Source of the DNA: Agromyces mariniharenae
Lineage (GTDB): Bacteria > Actinomycetota > Actinomycetes > Actinomycetales > Microbacteriaceae
Reading direction: 5' to 3'
Length of the DNA: 64,000 nucleotides
NCBI RefSeq assembly: GCF_008122505.1
Contig: NZ_VSSB01000001.1
Coordinates: forward strand, 2,154,891 to 2,218,890
Made by a program: the position numbers and the translations under genes. Of the stretch, positions 16,213-24,967 are shown piece after piece. Numbering within the stretch: the first letter of the stretch is position 1; every line of letters begins with the position of its first letter. Below the pieces are notes generated by a model. The model did not search any database. It was given only the letters and a program-made list of their open reading frames with translations, and was not told where the DNA came from.

Positions 16213-17169
16213 ATGAACCGTGCCCTGCGCCGCGCTGCGCCCGTCGCACTCTTCTCCGCCGCCGCGCTCGTCCTCGCGGGCTGCGCCGCCGGCCCCGGAC
16301 CCGAGACCACGACCCCGGCCGGCGCCGACTGCATGGACGTCTCGTCCGGCTCGCTCAGCGACGGCGTGCAGGTCGAAGGCGACTTCGGCACTGCGCCGAC
16401 GGCGACGTTCACGACGCCCCTCGAGGCCGACGAGCTCGAGCGCACGGTCGTCATCGAGGGCGACGGCGAGGTCACGCAGGCGGGCGACGACGTCAACGCC
16501 ATCGTGAGCGCGTTCTCGGGCACGACCGGCCAGCAGGCCTTCTCGCAGCCGGCCACCATCAAGGCGGGCGACGACAGCGTGTTCGAGGCGTTCCTCGCGG
16601 GCATCGACTGCGTGCCCACCGGCTCGCGCACGGTCACGGTCGCGCCGGCGTCGACGCTCTACGGCGACCAGGGCAACGAGACCATCGGCATCGCCCCGAA
16701 CGAGACCGTCGTCATCGTGGTCGACGTGCAGGAGCCGCTGAAGCCGGCCGAGTGGACCGAGGACGTGCCCGAGGTGGAGTTCGGCGCCGAGGGCGACGTG
16801 CCCACCGTGACCCTGCCCGACACTGCCCCGCCCGCCGAGTACCAGCTCAAGGTGCTCGAGGAGGGCGACGGCGCCGAGGTGCAGTCGGGCGACAACGTCA
16901 CCCTGCACTACCAGGGCACGAGCTGGGACACGGGCGAGGTCTTCGACCAGTCCTACGGCGGCGACCCGGCGCAGTTCACGACCGACGCGGTCATCCAGGG
17001 CTTCGGTGCCGCGCTCGTCGGCCAGAAGGTCGGCACGAAGCTGATCGTCTCCATCCCGCCGCAGTACGGCTACGGCACCGACCCGAACGCCGCCGAGCTC
17101 GGCGGTCAGACGCTCGTGTTCCTCGTGGAGATCATCGACACCGCGCCCGCCACGGAGCAGGGCCAGTAG
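16213..17169 (+). CDS. FKBP-type peptidyl-prolyl isomerase lipoprotein
   Basis: 318 residues. The N-terminus is a lipoprotein signal with lipobox LAGC and lipid-attachment C24. A middle region (about 40-200) probably holds a poorly conserved second FKBP-like half (DGVQVEGDFGTAPTATF, VVIEGDGEVTQAGDDVNA). Residues 215-312 are a clear FKBP domain (GDNVTLHYQGTSWDTGEVFDQSY, VIQGFGAALVGQKVGTKLIVSIPPQYGYG, LVFLVEII) with the aromatic active-site residues kept. It should catalyse prolyl isomerisation of proteins outside the membrane. It converges on ecfT with a strong hairpin between them. Confidence 0.93.
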   Translation: MNRALRRAAPVALFSAAALVLAGCAAGPGPETTTPAGADCMDVSSGSLSDGVQVEGDFGTAPTATFTTPLEADELERTVVIEGDGEVTQAGDDVNAIVSAFSGTTGQQAFSQPATIKAGDDSVFEAFLAGIDCVPTGSRTVTVAPASTLYGDQGNETIGIAPNETVVIVVDVQEPLKPAEWTEDVPEVEFGAEGDVPTVTLPDTAPPAEYQLKVLEEGDGAEVQSGDNVTLHYQGTSWDTGEVFDQSYGGDPAQFTTDAVIQGFGAALVGQKVGTKLIVSIPPQYGYGTDPNAAELGGQTLVFLVEIIDTAPATEQGQ

Positions 17170-17175
17170 GCACCG

Positions 17176-17209
17176 GGGCGGCCGTCGCGCGAGCGCGTCA
17201 CGGCCGCCC
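17176..17209. terminator. Bidirectional hairpin terminator
   Basis: Perfect 10-bp stem GGGCGGCCGT / ACGGCCGCCC with a 14-base loop that can itself pair. It lies just past the FKBP stop (17169) and runs over the ecfT stop (17198), so it can end transcripts from both convergent genes. There is no U-tract, as is common in high-GC actinobacteria. Confidence 0.7.
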
Positions 17210-18145
17210 GCCCAGTCCGCCGAACCCGGTGGAGAGCCCCCACCAGTAGACCGCCGCGATCGTGCACCACGCGAGCGCGACGAAGGCGGTGTCGCGAGGG
17301 CGCCAGCGGCTGAGCGTGCGCTCGGTGCGCGTGGGGTTGGCGCCGAACGCCCGCGCGTCCATCGCGAGCGCGACGCGCTCGGCGTGGCGGATCGCGCTGG
17401 CGAGCAGCGGGATCGCGACCGCGAGCGTTCGGCGCACGGCGGCGACCGGGCCGCGCCCGTGGTCGAGCCCGCGCACGCGCTGCGCGGCCCGGATGACCTC
17501 GAGCTCGTGCCCGAACCGCGGCACGAAGCGCAGCGCCGCGAGTGCGGTGTAGCCGATCCGGTAGGGCACGCGCAGGTTCTGCACGAGGGCGCGCACGAGC
17601 TCGGGACCCGTCGTCGTGAGCCCGGCGATGAGGCTCAGCACGAGCAGCGCCGCGATGCGGAGCGCAGTGGCGAGCCCGATGAGGTACGCGGCGAGCGTGA
17701 ACTGCCAGCCGCCGACCTCGACGAGCACCACGGATGCCCCGGGGCTCCCCGGGTCGATCCGGTTCGGGTCGACCCACACGCCGAAGGTCACGCCGAGCAC
17801 CGCGACGAGCACGGGGAGGCCGACCAGGAGCAGGACGACGGCGCGGGCCCGCAACCGCGCGCCGACGAGGAGCAGCACGAGCGAGAGCAGGATGAGCACC
17901 GTCGGGATCGCGAGTCCACGCGTGATGATCAGCGCGAGCATGGCCGGCAGCGGCGCGGCGAGCTTCGCGAGCGGGTTGAGCCGGTACAGGAACCTCCCGC
18001 TCGGCGCCGAGCGCTCGGCGAACGGGTCGACGGCCGCGCCCGGGGCGCTGACGGTGCCCGCATCCATGGCGCGTCGGCCGTCGGCGTTCGTGACGTCGGA
18101 TACCGGTGCGGGTGTCGGCGCTTGACGGGCCTCGGCGGCGGTCAC
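17198..18145 (-). CDS. ecfT: ECF transporter transmembrane component (EcfT)
   Basis: 315 residues, about five or six membrane helices after a 45-residue proline-rich N-terminus. RFLYRLNPLAKLAA near residue 50 begins the CbiQ/EcfT domain; RAAQRVRGLD and AMDARAFGANPTRT are the two coupling-helix motifs that contact the ATPases. It forms the energy-coupling scaffold of a vitamin, metal or related micronutrient importer. The GTG at 18145 overlaps the stop of the ATPase gene (GTGA). No S component that would set the substrate is encoded nearby. Confidence 0.9.
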   Translation of the reverse strand: MTAAEARQAPTPAPVSDVTNADGRRAMDAGTVSAPGAAVDPFAERSAPSGRFLYRLNPLAKLAAPLPAMLALIITRGLAIPTVLILLSLVLLLVGARLRARAVVLLLVGLPVLVAVLGVTFGVWVDPNRIDPGSPGASVVLVEVGGWQFTLAAYLIGLATALRIAALLVLSLIAGLTTTGPELVRALVQNLRVPYRIGYTALAALRFVPRFGHELEVIRAAQRVRGLDHGRGPVAAVRRTLAVAIPLLASAIRHAERVALAMDARAFGANPTRTERTLSRWRPRDTAFVALAWCTIAAVYWWGLSTGFGGLGGRP

Positions 18146-19896
18146 GAGGCGCCCTCCGGCGAGCCCGCGGGCGACGGCAGCTGCGACATCCGCGTGACCG
18201 CATGCCACTCGGGATGCCGCGCGAGCCCTCGAGTCGCCCGGGCGAGCGGCGGATGGCGCAGCCCCGCCTCGTCGATGAGCGGACCGGCGAGCACCTCGGC
18301 GGTCGTGCCGGCGCCGAGCAGGCGCCCGTCGGCCATGACGGCGACGCGCGTCGCGTAGTCGGCGACGAGTTGCAGGTCGTGCGTCACGACGAGCACGGTG
18401 GTGCCCTCCTCGTGCAGGGCGCGCAGCACGTCGAGGAGCTCCGCGGCCCGCTCGCGATCCTGCCCGAACGTCGGCTCGTCGAGCGCGATGACGGGCGCGC
18501 CCGCGATCAGGGCGGTGCCCACCGAGAGCCGGCGCTTCTGCCCGCCCGAGAGGAGGAACGGATGCTGCGCCCGCAGCTCGCCGAGGCCGAACCGCTCGAG
18601 CATCCGCGTCACCTCCGCGGCGCGTTCGGCCTCTGGCACGCCCTGCACGCGCAGGCTCGTGTCGAGCTCCTCCTCGGCCGTCGTCGCGACGAACTGGTGC
18701 TCGGGGTTCTGGAAGACGAAGCCGATGCGGCGGCTGCGCTCGCGGGCGTCGGCACGCTGCGGGTCGAGGCCGAGCACGTCGACGGTGCCGGATGCCGCGG
18801 GGATGACACCCGCGACGGCCTGCAGCAGGCTCGTCTTGCCGGCGCCGTTCGTGCCGACGACGGCGAGGAACTCGCCGGCCGCCACGTCGAGGTCGACGTC
18901 GTGCACCACGACCGGGCCGCGTCGTCCGCCGCGGCGCACGGAGAGCCCGCGGATGCGGATCGCCGGTCGGGCGGACGCCGGGGCCGAGTCGAGTGCGGGC
19001 GCTGCGGCGGGCGCGGCCGGCTCCGCCCGGGGCGCGGGCAGCTCCGCGCGTGCGTCGAGCGCCGCCGCGAGCTCCGCCGGCGTGAGCGGCAGCGGTTCGA
19101 GCACGACGCCGGCGTCGCGGAGCCGCAGCGCCGCCAGCGTGGAGACGGGAAGCCACACGCCGAGCCGGAGCAGCTCGTCGACGTGGTCGCGGAGCACCTC
19201 GCGCACGGGTCCGTCGAACGCCACGCGACCGTCGGCGTCGAGCACGACCGCCCGGTCGACGATGTCGACGGCGGCATCGAGGTTGTGCTCGACGAGCACG
19301 ATCGCGTGGTCGCGCGTCGACGCGAGCTCGCGCAGCACGGCGTAGACCTCGTCGATGCCGGCGGGGTCGAGGTTGGCCGTCGGCTCGTCGAGCACGAGCA
19401 CGGGTGCGGCCATCGCGAGCGCGCAGGCGATGGCCAGGCGCTGCCGGCCACCGCCCGAGAGTCGATCGGGGTTGTCGGCCCGCCGGTCCCAGAGACCCAC
19501 GAGCTTGAGCGCCCGCTCGGCGCGCGCGAGCACCTCCTCGGCCGGCACGAGCCGGTTCTCGGGGCCGAAGCAGACCTCGTCGAGGAGCGTGCCCGTGACG
19601 ACCTGCGCGTCGGGGTCCTGGAACACCATCGCGACGTGCGCGCTGAGCACGCCGACGGGATGCTCGCGGCTGTCGAGTCCGGCGATCGAGACCGTGCCGT
19701 CGAGCTCGGCGGGCACCGCGTGCGGCACCAGTCCGTCGAGGGCGAGCGCGAGCGTGGACTTGCCGCAGCCCGACGGCCCGAGGACGAGCACGACCTCGCC
19801 GGGCCGCACCGCGAGGCTCACGCCGTCGGGCGTCGCGCGGGTCGCGCCGTCGTGGCGGATGCGCACGGCATCGAGCTCGAGCAGGGGAGCGGTCAT
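18142..19896 (-). CDS. ecfA: ECF transporter double ATPase (fused EcfA-EcfA')
   Basis: 584 residues with two ABC ATPase domains in one chain (YkoD-like). Domain 1: Walker A GPSGCGKS (40-47), Q-loop VFQDPDAQ, signature LSGGGRQR, Walker B LVLDEPTANLD. A linker of about 50 residues rich in Ala and Pro follows. Domain 2: GTNGAGKT (about 350), VFQNPEHQ, LSGGQKRR, VIALDEPTFGQD. Both sites keep the catalytic Glu and a downstream His (LVEHN, VVTHD). It drives import with EcfT. A DtxR-type box lies 60-78 bases upstream of the ATG. It is the first gene of a two-gene operon. Confidence 0.92.
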   Translation of the reverse strand: MTAPLLELDAVRIRHDGATRATPDGVSLAVRPGEVVLVLGPSGCGKSTLALALDGLVPHAVPAELDGTVSIAGLDSREHPVGVLSAHVAMVFQDPDAQVVTGTLLDEVCFGPENRLVPAEEVLARAERALKLVGLWDRRADNPDRLSGGGRQRLAIACALAMAAPVLVLDEPTANLDPAGIDEVYAVLRELASTRDHAIVLVEHNLDAAVDIVDRAVVLDADGRVAFDGPVREVLRDHVDELLRLGVWLPVSTLAALRLRDAGVVLEPLPLTPAELAAALDARAELPAPRAEPAAPAAAPALDSAPASARPAIRIRGLSVRRGGRRGPVVVHDVDLDVAAGEFLAVVGTNGAGKTSLLQAVAGVIPAASGTVDVLGLDPQRADARERSRRIGFVFQNPEHQFVATTAEEELDTSLRVQGVPEAERAAEVTRMLERFGLGELRAQHPFLLSGGQKRRLSVGTALIAGAPVIALDEPTFGQDRERAAELLDVLRALHEEGTTVLVVTHDLQLVADYATRVAVMADGRLLGAGTTAEVLAGPLIDEAGLRHPPLARATRGLARHPEWHAVTRMSQLPSPAGSPEGAS

Positions 19897-19955
19897 CGGG
19901 AGTCCCGGTCGTGCCGGCTGCCGCCGGCGGGCGAAGCATCGCCGACGGGGTCGGC

Positions 19956-19974
19956 TTAGGACAGCCTAACCTCT
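19956..19974 (-). promoter_or_regulatory. IdeR/DtxR-type iron box
   Basis: Read on the minus strand the site is AGAGGTTAGGCTGTCCTAA. It matches 15 of 19 positions of the consensus TTAGGTTAGGCTAACCTAA. Its placement just ahead of the ECF operon start suggests iron- (or manganese-) dependent repression. Confidence 0.65.
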
Positions 19975-20032
19975 CGCGTTCGGGCGGGGCGAGACGCGGC
20001 ATCCGCCGCCCTCACCGGGCCCGACGGATGCC

Positions 20033-21346
20033 TCAGCCGACCGGCGTCTCGAGCCGCAGCGAGGCGGCGATGACGGATGCCTCGAGCTCGGCCTCGATGA
20101 GGTCGAACGTGTCGTACTCGCGGATCCGGGCCGCCATCGCGCGGGCGCGGTCGCGGTACGTCCGGTCGGCGAGCACCTCGTCGACCGCCTTCGCGACGGC
20201 GGCCGCGGTGGGCGTGCCCGTGCGCAGGTTCACGCCGACGCCGGCCCACTGCACGCGCATCGAGACTTCGGGCTTGTCCTCGGTGTCGCCCGCCGCGACG
20301 ATCGGCACGCCGTGGCTGAGCGCGTACTGGGTGCCGCCGAAGCCCGCGTTCGTCACGAAGACGTCGGTCTTCGGGAGCAGTCGGTCGTAGGGGAGGAACT
20401 CCGCGGCGCGGGCGTTGCCCGGCAGCTCGCCGAGCTCCTCCACCGGACGACCGCCGGTCGCCACGACCACGAGCACGTCCCGGTCGGCGAGCGCGTCGAG
20501 CGTCGGGCGCACGAGCCGGTCGAAGTCCTTGTTGTCGATCGTGCCCTGGGTGACGTGCACGACCGGGCGGTCGCCATCGAGCTCGTCCCACCACGACGGC
20601 AGGGCCGGGTCTGCGGGGGCGGGCGGCAGCACCGTGCCGACGAAGCGCACGTTCGGGCTGAGGTCGCTGCGGGGGTACTCGAACTCGGCCGGCGAGAGCT
20701 GCAGGTAGCGGTCGCACTTGCGGGTCGAGTCGAACACGAACGGGTCGAGGCCGGGCCGGCCGAGGTCGCGCATGACCTGCTGGGCGAGCGCCTGGGTCTT
20801 GCGGAAGATCACCTTCGTGACGAGCCCGTTCAGCACCCGGTTGCGGAGGCGGCCGAACGCGCCCGGCTTCGGCGCGAGGCCGAGCCCGGCCGGCGCGGTG
20901 TCGACGCTGAGCTGCACGAGGGGGATCACGCCGACGCCGAGGATCGGCGGCCGAGAGGCGGGGTCGTCGAGCAGCAGCGGCACGATGCCGGCGAACGCGC
21001 CCTCGGCGAGGATCGCGTCGGGGGCGAGCTCCGCGATGGCCTGCTCGACCGCGCGGTACTGGTCGGGCACGGGCCGCACGAACATGGTCTGCACGTCGTA
21101 CTCGAGCTTCGCGATGCCGCGGTGGCGGTCGCGCTCGGGCAGGAGATCCTGCATGACACGGTCGTCGTAGTCGGCGATGCCGACGAGCGGGCGGTGGTCG
21201 GCGCCCGCGGCGAGCACGGTGTCGCGGAACCGCGAGCCGGTGAGGACGGTGACGTCGTGGCCGCGGCCGACGAGGTCGCGGGCGATGGCGATCATGGGCG
21301 CCACGTGGCCCTGGATGGGGCTGGCGCAGAGCAGGTAGGTGGACAT
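20033..21346 (-). CDS. UDP-glycosyltransferase-like (MGT/YjiC family) glycosyltransferase
   Basis: 437 residues in the GT-B two-domain fold. The N-terminal acceptor domain opens with YLLCASPIQGHVAPMIAIARDLVGRGHDVTVLTG, and the C-terminal donor domain has VVHVTQGTIDN, then FLPYDRLLPKTDVFVTNAGFGGTQYALSHGVPIVAAGDTEDKPEVSMRVQWAGVGV, the sugar-nucleotide signature of macrolide/UDP glycosyltransferases. It likely glycosylates a small hydrophobic molecule or detoxifies an antibiotic. I chose the ATG at 21346 because the sequence upstream in the longer frame is not protein-like; there is no clear ribosome site. It stands alone, divergent from the hexapeptide-repeat gene. Confidence 0.88.
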   Translation of the reverse strand: MSTYLLCASPIQGHVAPMIAIARDLVGRGHDVTVLTGSRFRDTVLAAGADHRPLVGIADYDDRVMQDLLPERDRHRGIAKLEYDVQTMFVRPVPDQYRAVEQAIAELAPDAILAEGAFAGIVPLLLDDPASRPPILGVGVIPLVQLSVDTAPAGLGLAPKPGAFGRLRNRVLNGLVTKVIFRKTQALAQQVMRDLGRPGLDPFVFDSTRKCDRYLQLSPAEFEYPRSDLSPNVRFVGTVLPPAPADPALPSWWDELDGDRPVVHVTQGTIDNKDFDRLVRPTLDALADRDVLVVVATGGRPVEELGELPGNARAAEFLPYDRLLPKTDVFVTNAGFGGTQYALSHGVPIVAAGDTEDKPEVSMRVQWAGVGVNLRTGTPTAAAVAKAVDEVLADRTYRDRARAMAARIREYDTFDLIEAELEASVIAASLRLETPVG

Positions 21347-21575
21347 GAGCAGCGAAGCTATCCACCGCCCGGAACCGTGGACAAGCGATTCGGACCGGTT
21401 TCCGGGCTGGCCCCATCGAGTTTCAGTGCTGGCACCGAGCTGTGGGTTCGCTGGAGGTCCTCGGGCAGCCTCGAAACCGGGAATGCCCCGGTCAGCCCGG
21501 ATGTTGTACCAATGTCCGGACGTGGAGCCACCACGTCGGAGCGGCGTGGGAGGACCACGCCGGAAGGAGGAGAAC

Positions 21576-21992
21576 GTGGGCATCAGCTACGTCGAGTTCG
21601 AGGACGAGAACGGGGTGCTGCGGCGTTACCGCAAGCACGTGAACGGTCGCGGCCTCGTCGCAACGACCGCGAAGGTCGACCCCACCGCGTTCGTGGACCC
21701 GACGGCCTACGTCGACCCGGGCGCCGAGGTGCAGCGCAACGCGAACATCGGCCCGGGCGGCTGGGTCGATCGCGACGCCATCGTCGCCGAGCGCGCCGTG
21801 ATCGGCGTGCGCGCGCACGTCGGACGTCGCGCCGTCGTGGGCCGCAACGCGGTCATCGGTCCCTACGCCGAGATCGGCGCCGACGCACGCGTGCAGAACG
21901 GTGCGCGGGTGCCGCGCGAGGCGACGATCGCCGAGGGCGCGGAGTTCCGCGCATCGAGCGACGACCTCCGCCGGCTCGGCCTCGCGGCCTGA
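21576..21992 (+). CDS. Left-handed beta-helix (hexapeptide repeat) protein
   Basis: 138 residues from a GTG at 21576 behind a strong GGAAGGAGGAG. After a 30-residue N-terminus (YVEFEDENGVLRRYRKHVNG) nearly the whole protein is a run of about 14 six-residue turns of the pattern V/I-x-x-x-A-x (VDPTAFVDPTAYVDPGAEV ... IGPYAEIGADARV), i.e. a left-handed parallel beta helix such as acyl- or acetyltransferases use. No catalytic histidine loop or extra domain is visible, so it may be a structural or regulatory protein rather than an enzyme. A strong hairpin follows. Confidence 0.8.
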   Translation: MGISYVEFEDENGVLRRYRKHVNGRGLVATTAKVDPTAFVDPTAYVDPGAEVQRNANIGPGGWVDRDAIVAERAVIGVRAHVGRRAVVGRNAVIGPYAEIGADARVQNGARVPREATIAEGAEFRASSDDLRRLGLAA

Positions 21993-22012
21993 GCCGCAAA
22001 CCAGACGACACG

Positions 22013-22043
22013 GATGCCCCGGGGTGCACAGCCCCGGGGCATC
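22013..22043 (+). terminator. Strong hairpin terminator
   Basis: Perfect 12-bp stem GATGCCCCGGGG / CCCCGGGGCATC with a 7-base loop, 20 bases after the stop of the hexapeptide-repeat gene. It probably ends that transcript. Confidence 0.8.
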
Positions 22044-22050
22044 TGCATGC

Positions 22051-22156
22051 GGTCGTCGAGTAGCGCCGCCGGAGGCGACGCGTATCGAGACGCCAGTGCT
22101 GATCGGGGAGGGTCTCGATACGCGTCCGGCTTCGCCGGGCGCTACTCGACCACCGG
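22051..22156. repeat. REP-like palindromic repeat pair, locus A
   Basis: Two inverted copies of an element about 40 bases long that runs from GTCGAGTAGCGC to CGTATCGAGAC (left copy 22051-22094, right copy 22111-22156). Each carries an inner mini-hairpin (e.g. CCGGCTTCGCCGG). The right copy supplies the last codons and stop of the neighbouring LLM gene. The same element occurs at five other loci in the window. Confidence 0.85.
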
Positions 22157-23203
22157 TGCGGAGAGCTCGCCCGCCAGCAGCTCCAGCGTCTGCTCGCGGC
22201 CCGGCACGGCATCCGCCGGCTCGGCCTCGTACGCGCCGGCGATCGGCGACACCATGACCTCGTCGACGCCGTGCCGCTCGGCGAAGCGGCGCAGCTCGGA
22301 CGCCGCCGTCGCGGCATCCGCGATCACCCAGCGTCGCCGCATGCCCGCGATGAGCTCGTCGGCGATCGAGTCGGCGGGGGCCGCCTGCGCCTCCTCGACG
22401 GTCTCGAGCGGGCGCATCGGCCGGTTCGCGCGCAGCCGCGCCATCGAGCGCAGCTGCGGCAGGGCGCGCGCCTCCGCCTCCTCGACGGTCGGCGCGACCG
22501 ACGCGTTCATCGTGAGGAACGTGACGGGCGACGGATGCCGCTCGCTGGGCCGGTACTCGGTGCGGTAGAGCTCGAGCGCCCGCTCGAGGCCCTCGCCCGA
22601 GAAGTGGTTGGCGAACACGTAGGGCAGGCCGAGCTCGGCGGCGAGCTTCGCCGAGTAGTCGCTCGACCCCAGGAGCCAGAGCTCGGGCACCTCGGCCGCG
22701 GCCGGTGTCGCGGTGATCGGGTACTCGCGTCCGCTCGTGAGGCGCAGCGTCGCGCCGTCGGGCGAGAGCAGGCTCAGGATGTCGGCGACGTGGTCGGGGA
22801 ACCGGTCGACATCGGCCGTCGGTCCGCTCACGCGCAGCAGCTGCGTGATGACGGGGTCGCTGCCCGGTGCGCGGCCGATGCCGAGGTCGATGCGCCCGGG
22901 CGCGAGCGCCTCGAGCGCGGCGAACTGCTCGGCGACCACGAGCGGCGCGTGGTTCGGCAGCATTACGCCGCCCGACCCGACCCGGATGCGCGAGGTCTGC
23001 GCCGCGGTCGCCGCGATGAGCACGGGCGGGGTCGTCGACGCGACCGCCGGCATGTTGTGGTGCTCGGCGAACCAGTAGCGCGTGTACCCGAGGCGGTCGG
23101 CGAGCTGCGCGAGGCGCACGGATGCCGCGACCGCCCCTGCGCTGGTCTGGCCGGTGCGCACCGGGACGAGGTCGAGCACGGAGAGGCGGGGCGTGGGTGT
23201 CAT
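22142..23203 (-). CDS. LLM class flavin-dependent oxidoreductase (luciferase-like)
   Basis: 353 residues of the bacterial luciferase-like fold, of the type often annotated MsnO8 or alkanal monooxygenase-like. RYWFAEHHNMPAVASTTPPVLIAATAAQTSRIRVGSGGVMLPNH (about 45-85) and GRIDLGIGRAPGSDP (about 105) are conserved flavin-site segments; WLLGSSDYSAKLAAELGLPYVFANHFS follows at about 185. It probably uses FMNH2 to oxidise a small substrate. The last four residues PVVE and the TAG come from palindromic repeat A, so the original C-terminus has been replaced. GAGAGGG sits directly ahead of the ATG. Confidence 0.9.
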   Translation of the reverse strand: MTPTPRLSVLDLVPVRTGQTSAGAVAASVRLAQLADRLGYTRYWFAEHHNMPAVASTTPPVLIAATAAQTSRIRVGSGGVMLPNHAPLVVAEQFAALEALAPGRIDLGIGRAPGSDPVITQLLRVSGPTADVDRFPDHVADILSLLSPDGATLRLTSGREYPITATPAAAEVPELWLLGSSDYSAKLAAELGLPYVFANHFSGEGLERALELYRTEYRPSERHPSPVTFLTMNASVAPTVEEAEARALPQLRSMARLRANRPMRPLETVEEAQAAPADSIADELIAGMRRRWVIADAATAASELRRFAERHGVDEVMVSPIAGAYEAEPADAVPGREQTLELLAGELSAPVVE

Positions 23204-23240
23204 CCCTCTCGGCAACCGCCGCGCCGGGGCCGGTATTCCG

Positions 23241-23256
23241 GGGACAGGGTTGTCCC
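23241..23256. promoter_or_regulatory. Inverted repeat in divergent spacer
   Basis: GGGACA-gggt-TGTCCC lies in the 207-base spacer between the LLM oxidoreductase (minus) and the FAD oxidase (plus). It might be an operator shared by the two oxidoreductases. I see no regulator gene adjacent. Confidence 0.3.
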
Positions 23257-23410
23257 TGAGCCGATCGGAGGGATGCCCCTGTCGTCCGGTGGGGCGATTC
23301 GTCATGGGATGGAGATCGCGTTCGTGCGCGCCGCCGGGATCCCCCGCGGCCGTCCGCCTCCGACGGAGGGCCCGGGCCCGCGAGACGCGAGATCCCGAGA
23401 GGAACCATCC

Positions 23411-24886
23411 GTGAACACCCCTGTGCCCGGCGCCGTGACGACGCCCGCCGCCGACGTCCGCACCGAGTCCGACGACGTCACCACCTTCTCGCTCCGCGAG
23501 GCGCTGGCCCTGCTCGACGACCGCATCGCGGGTCGAGTGCTCATCCCCGGCGACGTCGGCTGGGACGAGGCGCGCTCCGCTTGGAACCTCGCCGTCGACC
23601 AGCGTCCCGTCGCCGTGGTCGTGGCGGGTGCCGCCGACGACCTCGCGCTGGCCGTGCGCACCGCGAAGGGCCTCGGGCTCTCGGTCGCCCCGCAGGCGAC
23701 CGGCCACAACGCCGGACCGCTCGCCGCGGGCGACGGCCTCGCCGACGCACTGCTGCTGCGCACGTCGGAGCTGCGCGGCGTCGAGGTCGACCCCGAGCTG
23801 CGCGTGGCCCGCGTCGAGGCCGGCGCGCTCTGGGGCGACGTGGTCGCCGCGGTCGCGCCGCACGGCCTCGCCGCGCTCGCCGGATCGTCGCACGACGTCG
23901 GCGTGGTGGGCTACACGCTCGGCGGCGGCATCAGCTGGCTCGGACGATCGCACGGCCTCGCCGCCAACCAGGTGCTCGCGGTCGAGCTCGTCACGGCCGA
24001 CGGCGTGGTGCGCCGCGTCGACGCGGACCACGACCCCGAGTTGTTCTGGGCTGTGCGCGGCGGAGGCGGCGACTTCGGCGTCGTGACCGCCCTCGAATTC
24101 CGACTCTTCCCGATCTCCGAGATCGTGGCCGGCACGCTCTTCTTCCCGATCGACCGCGCGGAGGAGGTGCTGCAGGCGTGGGCCGCGTGGACGACGACGG
24201 TGCCCGACAGCGTCACCTCGGTCGGTCGGGTGCTGCGGTTCCCGCCCATGCCCGACCTGCCGCCGTTCCTCTCGGGGCAGTCGTTCGTGGTCGTCGAGGC
24301 GGCGATCCAGGAGTCGCTCGAGCGGGCCGACGAGCTGCTCGCGCCACTCCGCGCCCTCGGCCCCGCCATGGACTCCGTGCATCCGCAGGCGATTCCCGAG
24401 CTGCTGCAACTGCACATGGACCCGCCCGCGCCCGTGCCCGGGTACGGCGACAGCATGCTCCTCGCCGAGCTGCCCCCGGCCGCCGTGCGCGCGTTCGTGG
24501 CCGCGGCCGGTCCCGAATCCGACAGCGCCCTGCTCTCGGCGGAGATCCGGCACCTCGGCGGCGGGCTCCGGCCCGAGGCGGCGCACGCCTCCGCGGCCGA
24601 GCGCGACACGCCGGCGCCGGGCGCCGTGGCCGGCCTCGACGCCGAGTACGCCGTGTTCGGCGTGGGGATCGCCGTGCCCGGGGCATCCGAGGCGCTCGCG
24701 ATGTCGCTGGGTCGGCTGCTGTCGCGCGTGGAGCCGTGGCGCGCCCCGCTCGACTACCTCAACTTCGCCGAACGGGAGCGCGGCGCGGAGCGCATCTTCG
24801 GCGAGCGGGTGCACCGCCTGCGCGCGCTGAAGAACGCCGTCGACCCCACTGGCGTCATCCGGTCGAACCACCCCGTGCGTCGGTGA
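23411..24886 (+). CDS. FAD-binding oxidoreductase (berberine-bridge/6-HDNO-like)
   Basis: 491 residues from a GTG at 23411 with GAGAGGAA ahead. A PP-loop FAD domain: VLIPGDVGWDEARSAWNLAVDQRPVAVV begins it, ATGHNAGP has H99 at the position that often bonds covalently to FAD, and SSHDVGVVGYTLGGGISWLGRSHGLAANQV (about 160-190) forms the second FAD loop. The cysteine of bicovalent enzymes is absent (His or Asp there), so at most a single covalent bond is expected. The C-terminal LDYLNF and VDPTGVIRSNHPV end matches berberine-bridge-type enzymes. It likely oxidises an alcohol, sugar or amine with O2. Confidence 0.88.
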   Translation: MNTPVPGAVTTPAADVRTESDDVTTFSLREALALLDDRIAGRVLIPGDVGWDEARSAWNLAVDQRPVAVVVAGAADDLALAVRTAKGLGLSVAPQATGHNAGPLAAGDGLADALLLRTSELRGVEVDPELRVARVEAGALWGDVVAAVAPHGLAALAGSSHDVGVVGYTLGGGISWLGRSHGLAANQVLAVELVTADGVVRRVDADHDPELFWAVRGGGGDFGVVTALEFRLFPISEIVAGTLFFPIDRAEEVLQAWAAWTTTVPDSVTSVGRVLRFPPMPDLPPFLSGQSFVVVEAAIQESLERADELLAPLRALGPAMDSVHPQAIPELLQLHMDPPAPVPGYGDSMLLAELPPAAVRAFVAAAGPESDSALLSAEIRHLGGGLRPEAAHASAAERDTPAPGAVAGLDAEYAVFGVGIAVPGASEALAMSLGRLLSRVEPWRAPLDYLNFAERERGAERIFGERVHRLRALKNAVDPTGVIRSNHPVRR

Positions 24887-24891
24887 CGGGG

Positions 24892-24938
24892 GGTGTCGCT
24901 CGCGCCGCGGCCTTCATAGGCTGGGAGCGAGCGACACC
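24892..24938. terminator. Large stem-loop between FAD oxidase and baeRF-like gene
   Basis: GGTGTCGCTCGC (24892-24903) pairs perfectly with GCGAGCGACACC (24927-24938) around a 23-base loop. It begins 6 bases after the oxidase stop. The long loop contains CATAGGCT, a possible -10 element for the next gene, so it may be terminator and promoter region combined. Confidence 0.55.
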
Positions 24939-24967
24939 GCTGTCGCGATTCCCCGGGGAGGGAACGA

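Noticed and set aside
19897..20030. TPP or cobalamin riboswitch ahead of the ECF operon
   Set aside because: None of the conserved core elements (such as CTGAGA for TPP) appears in this short leader; the only recognisable signal is the IdeR/DtxR box.
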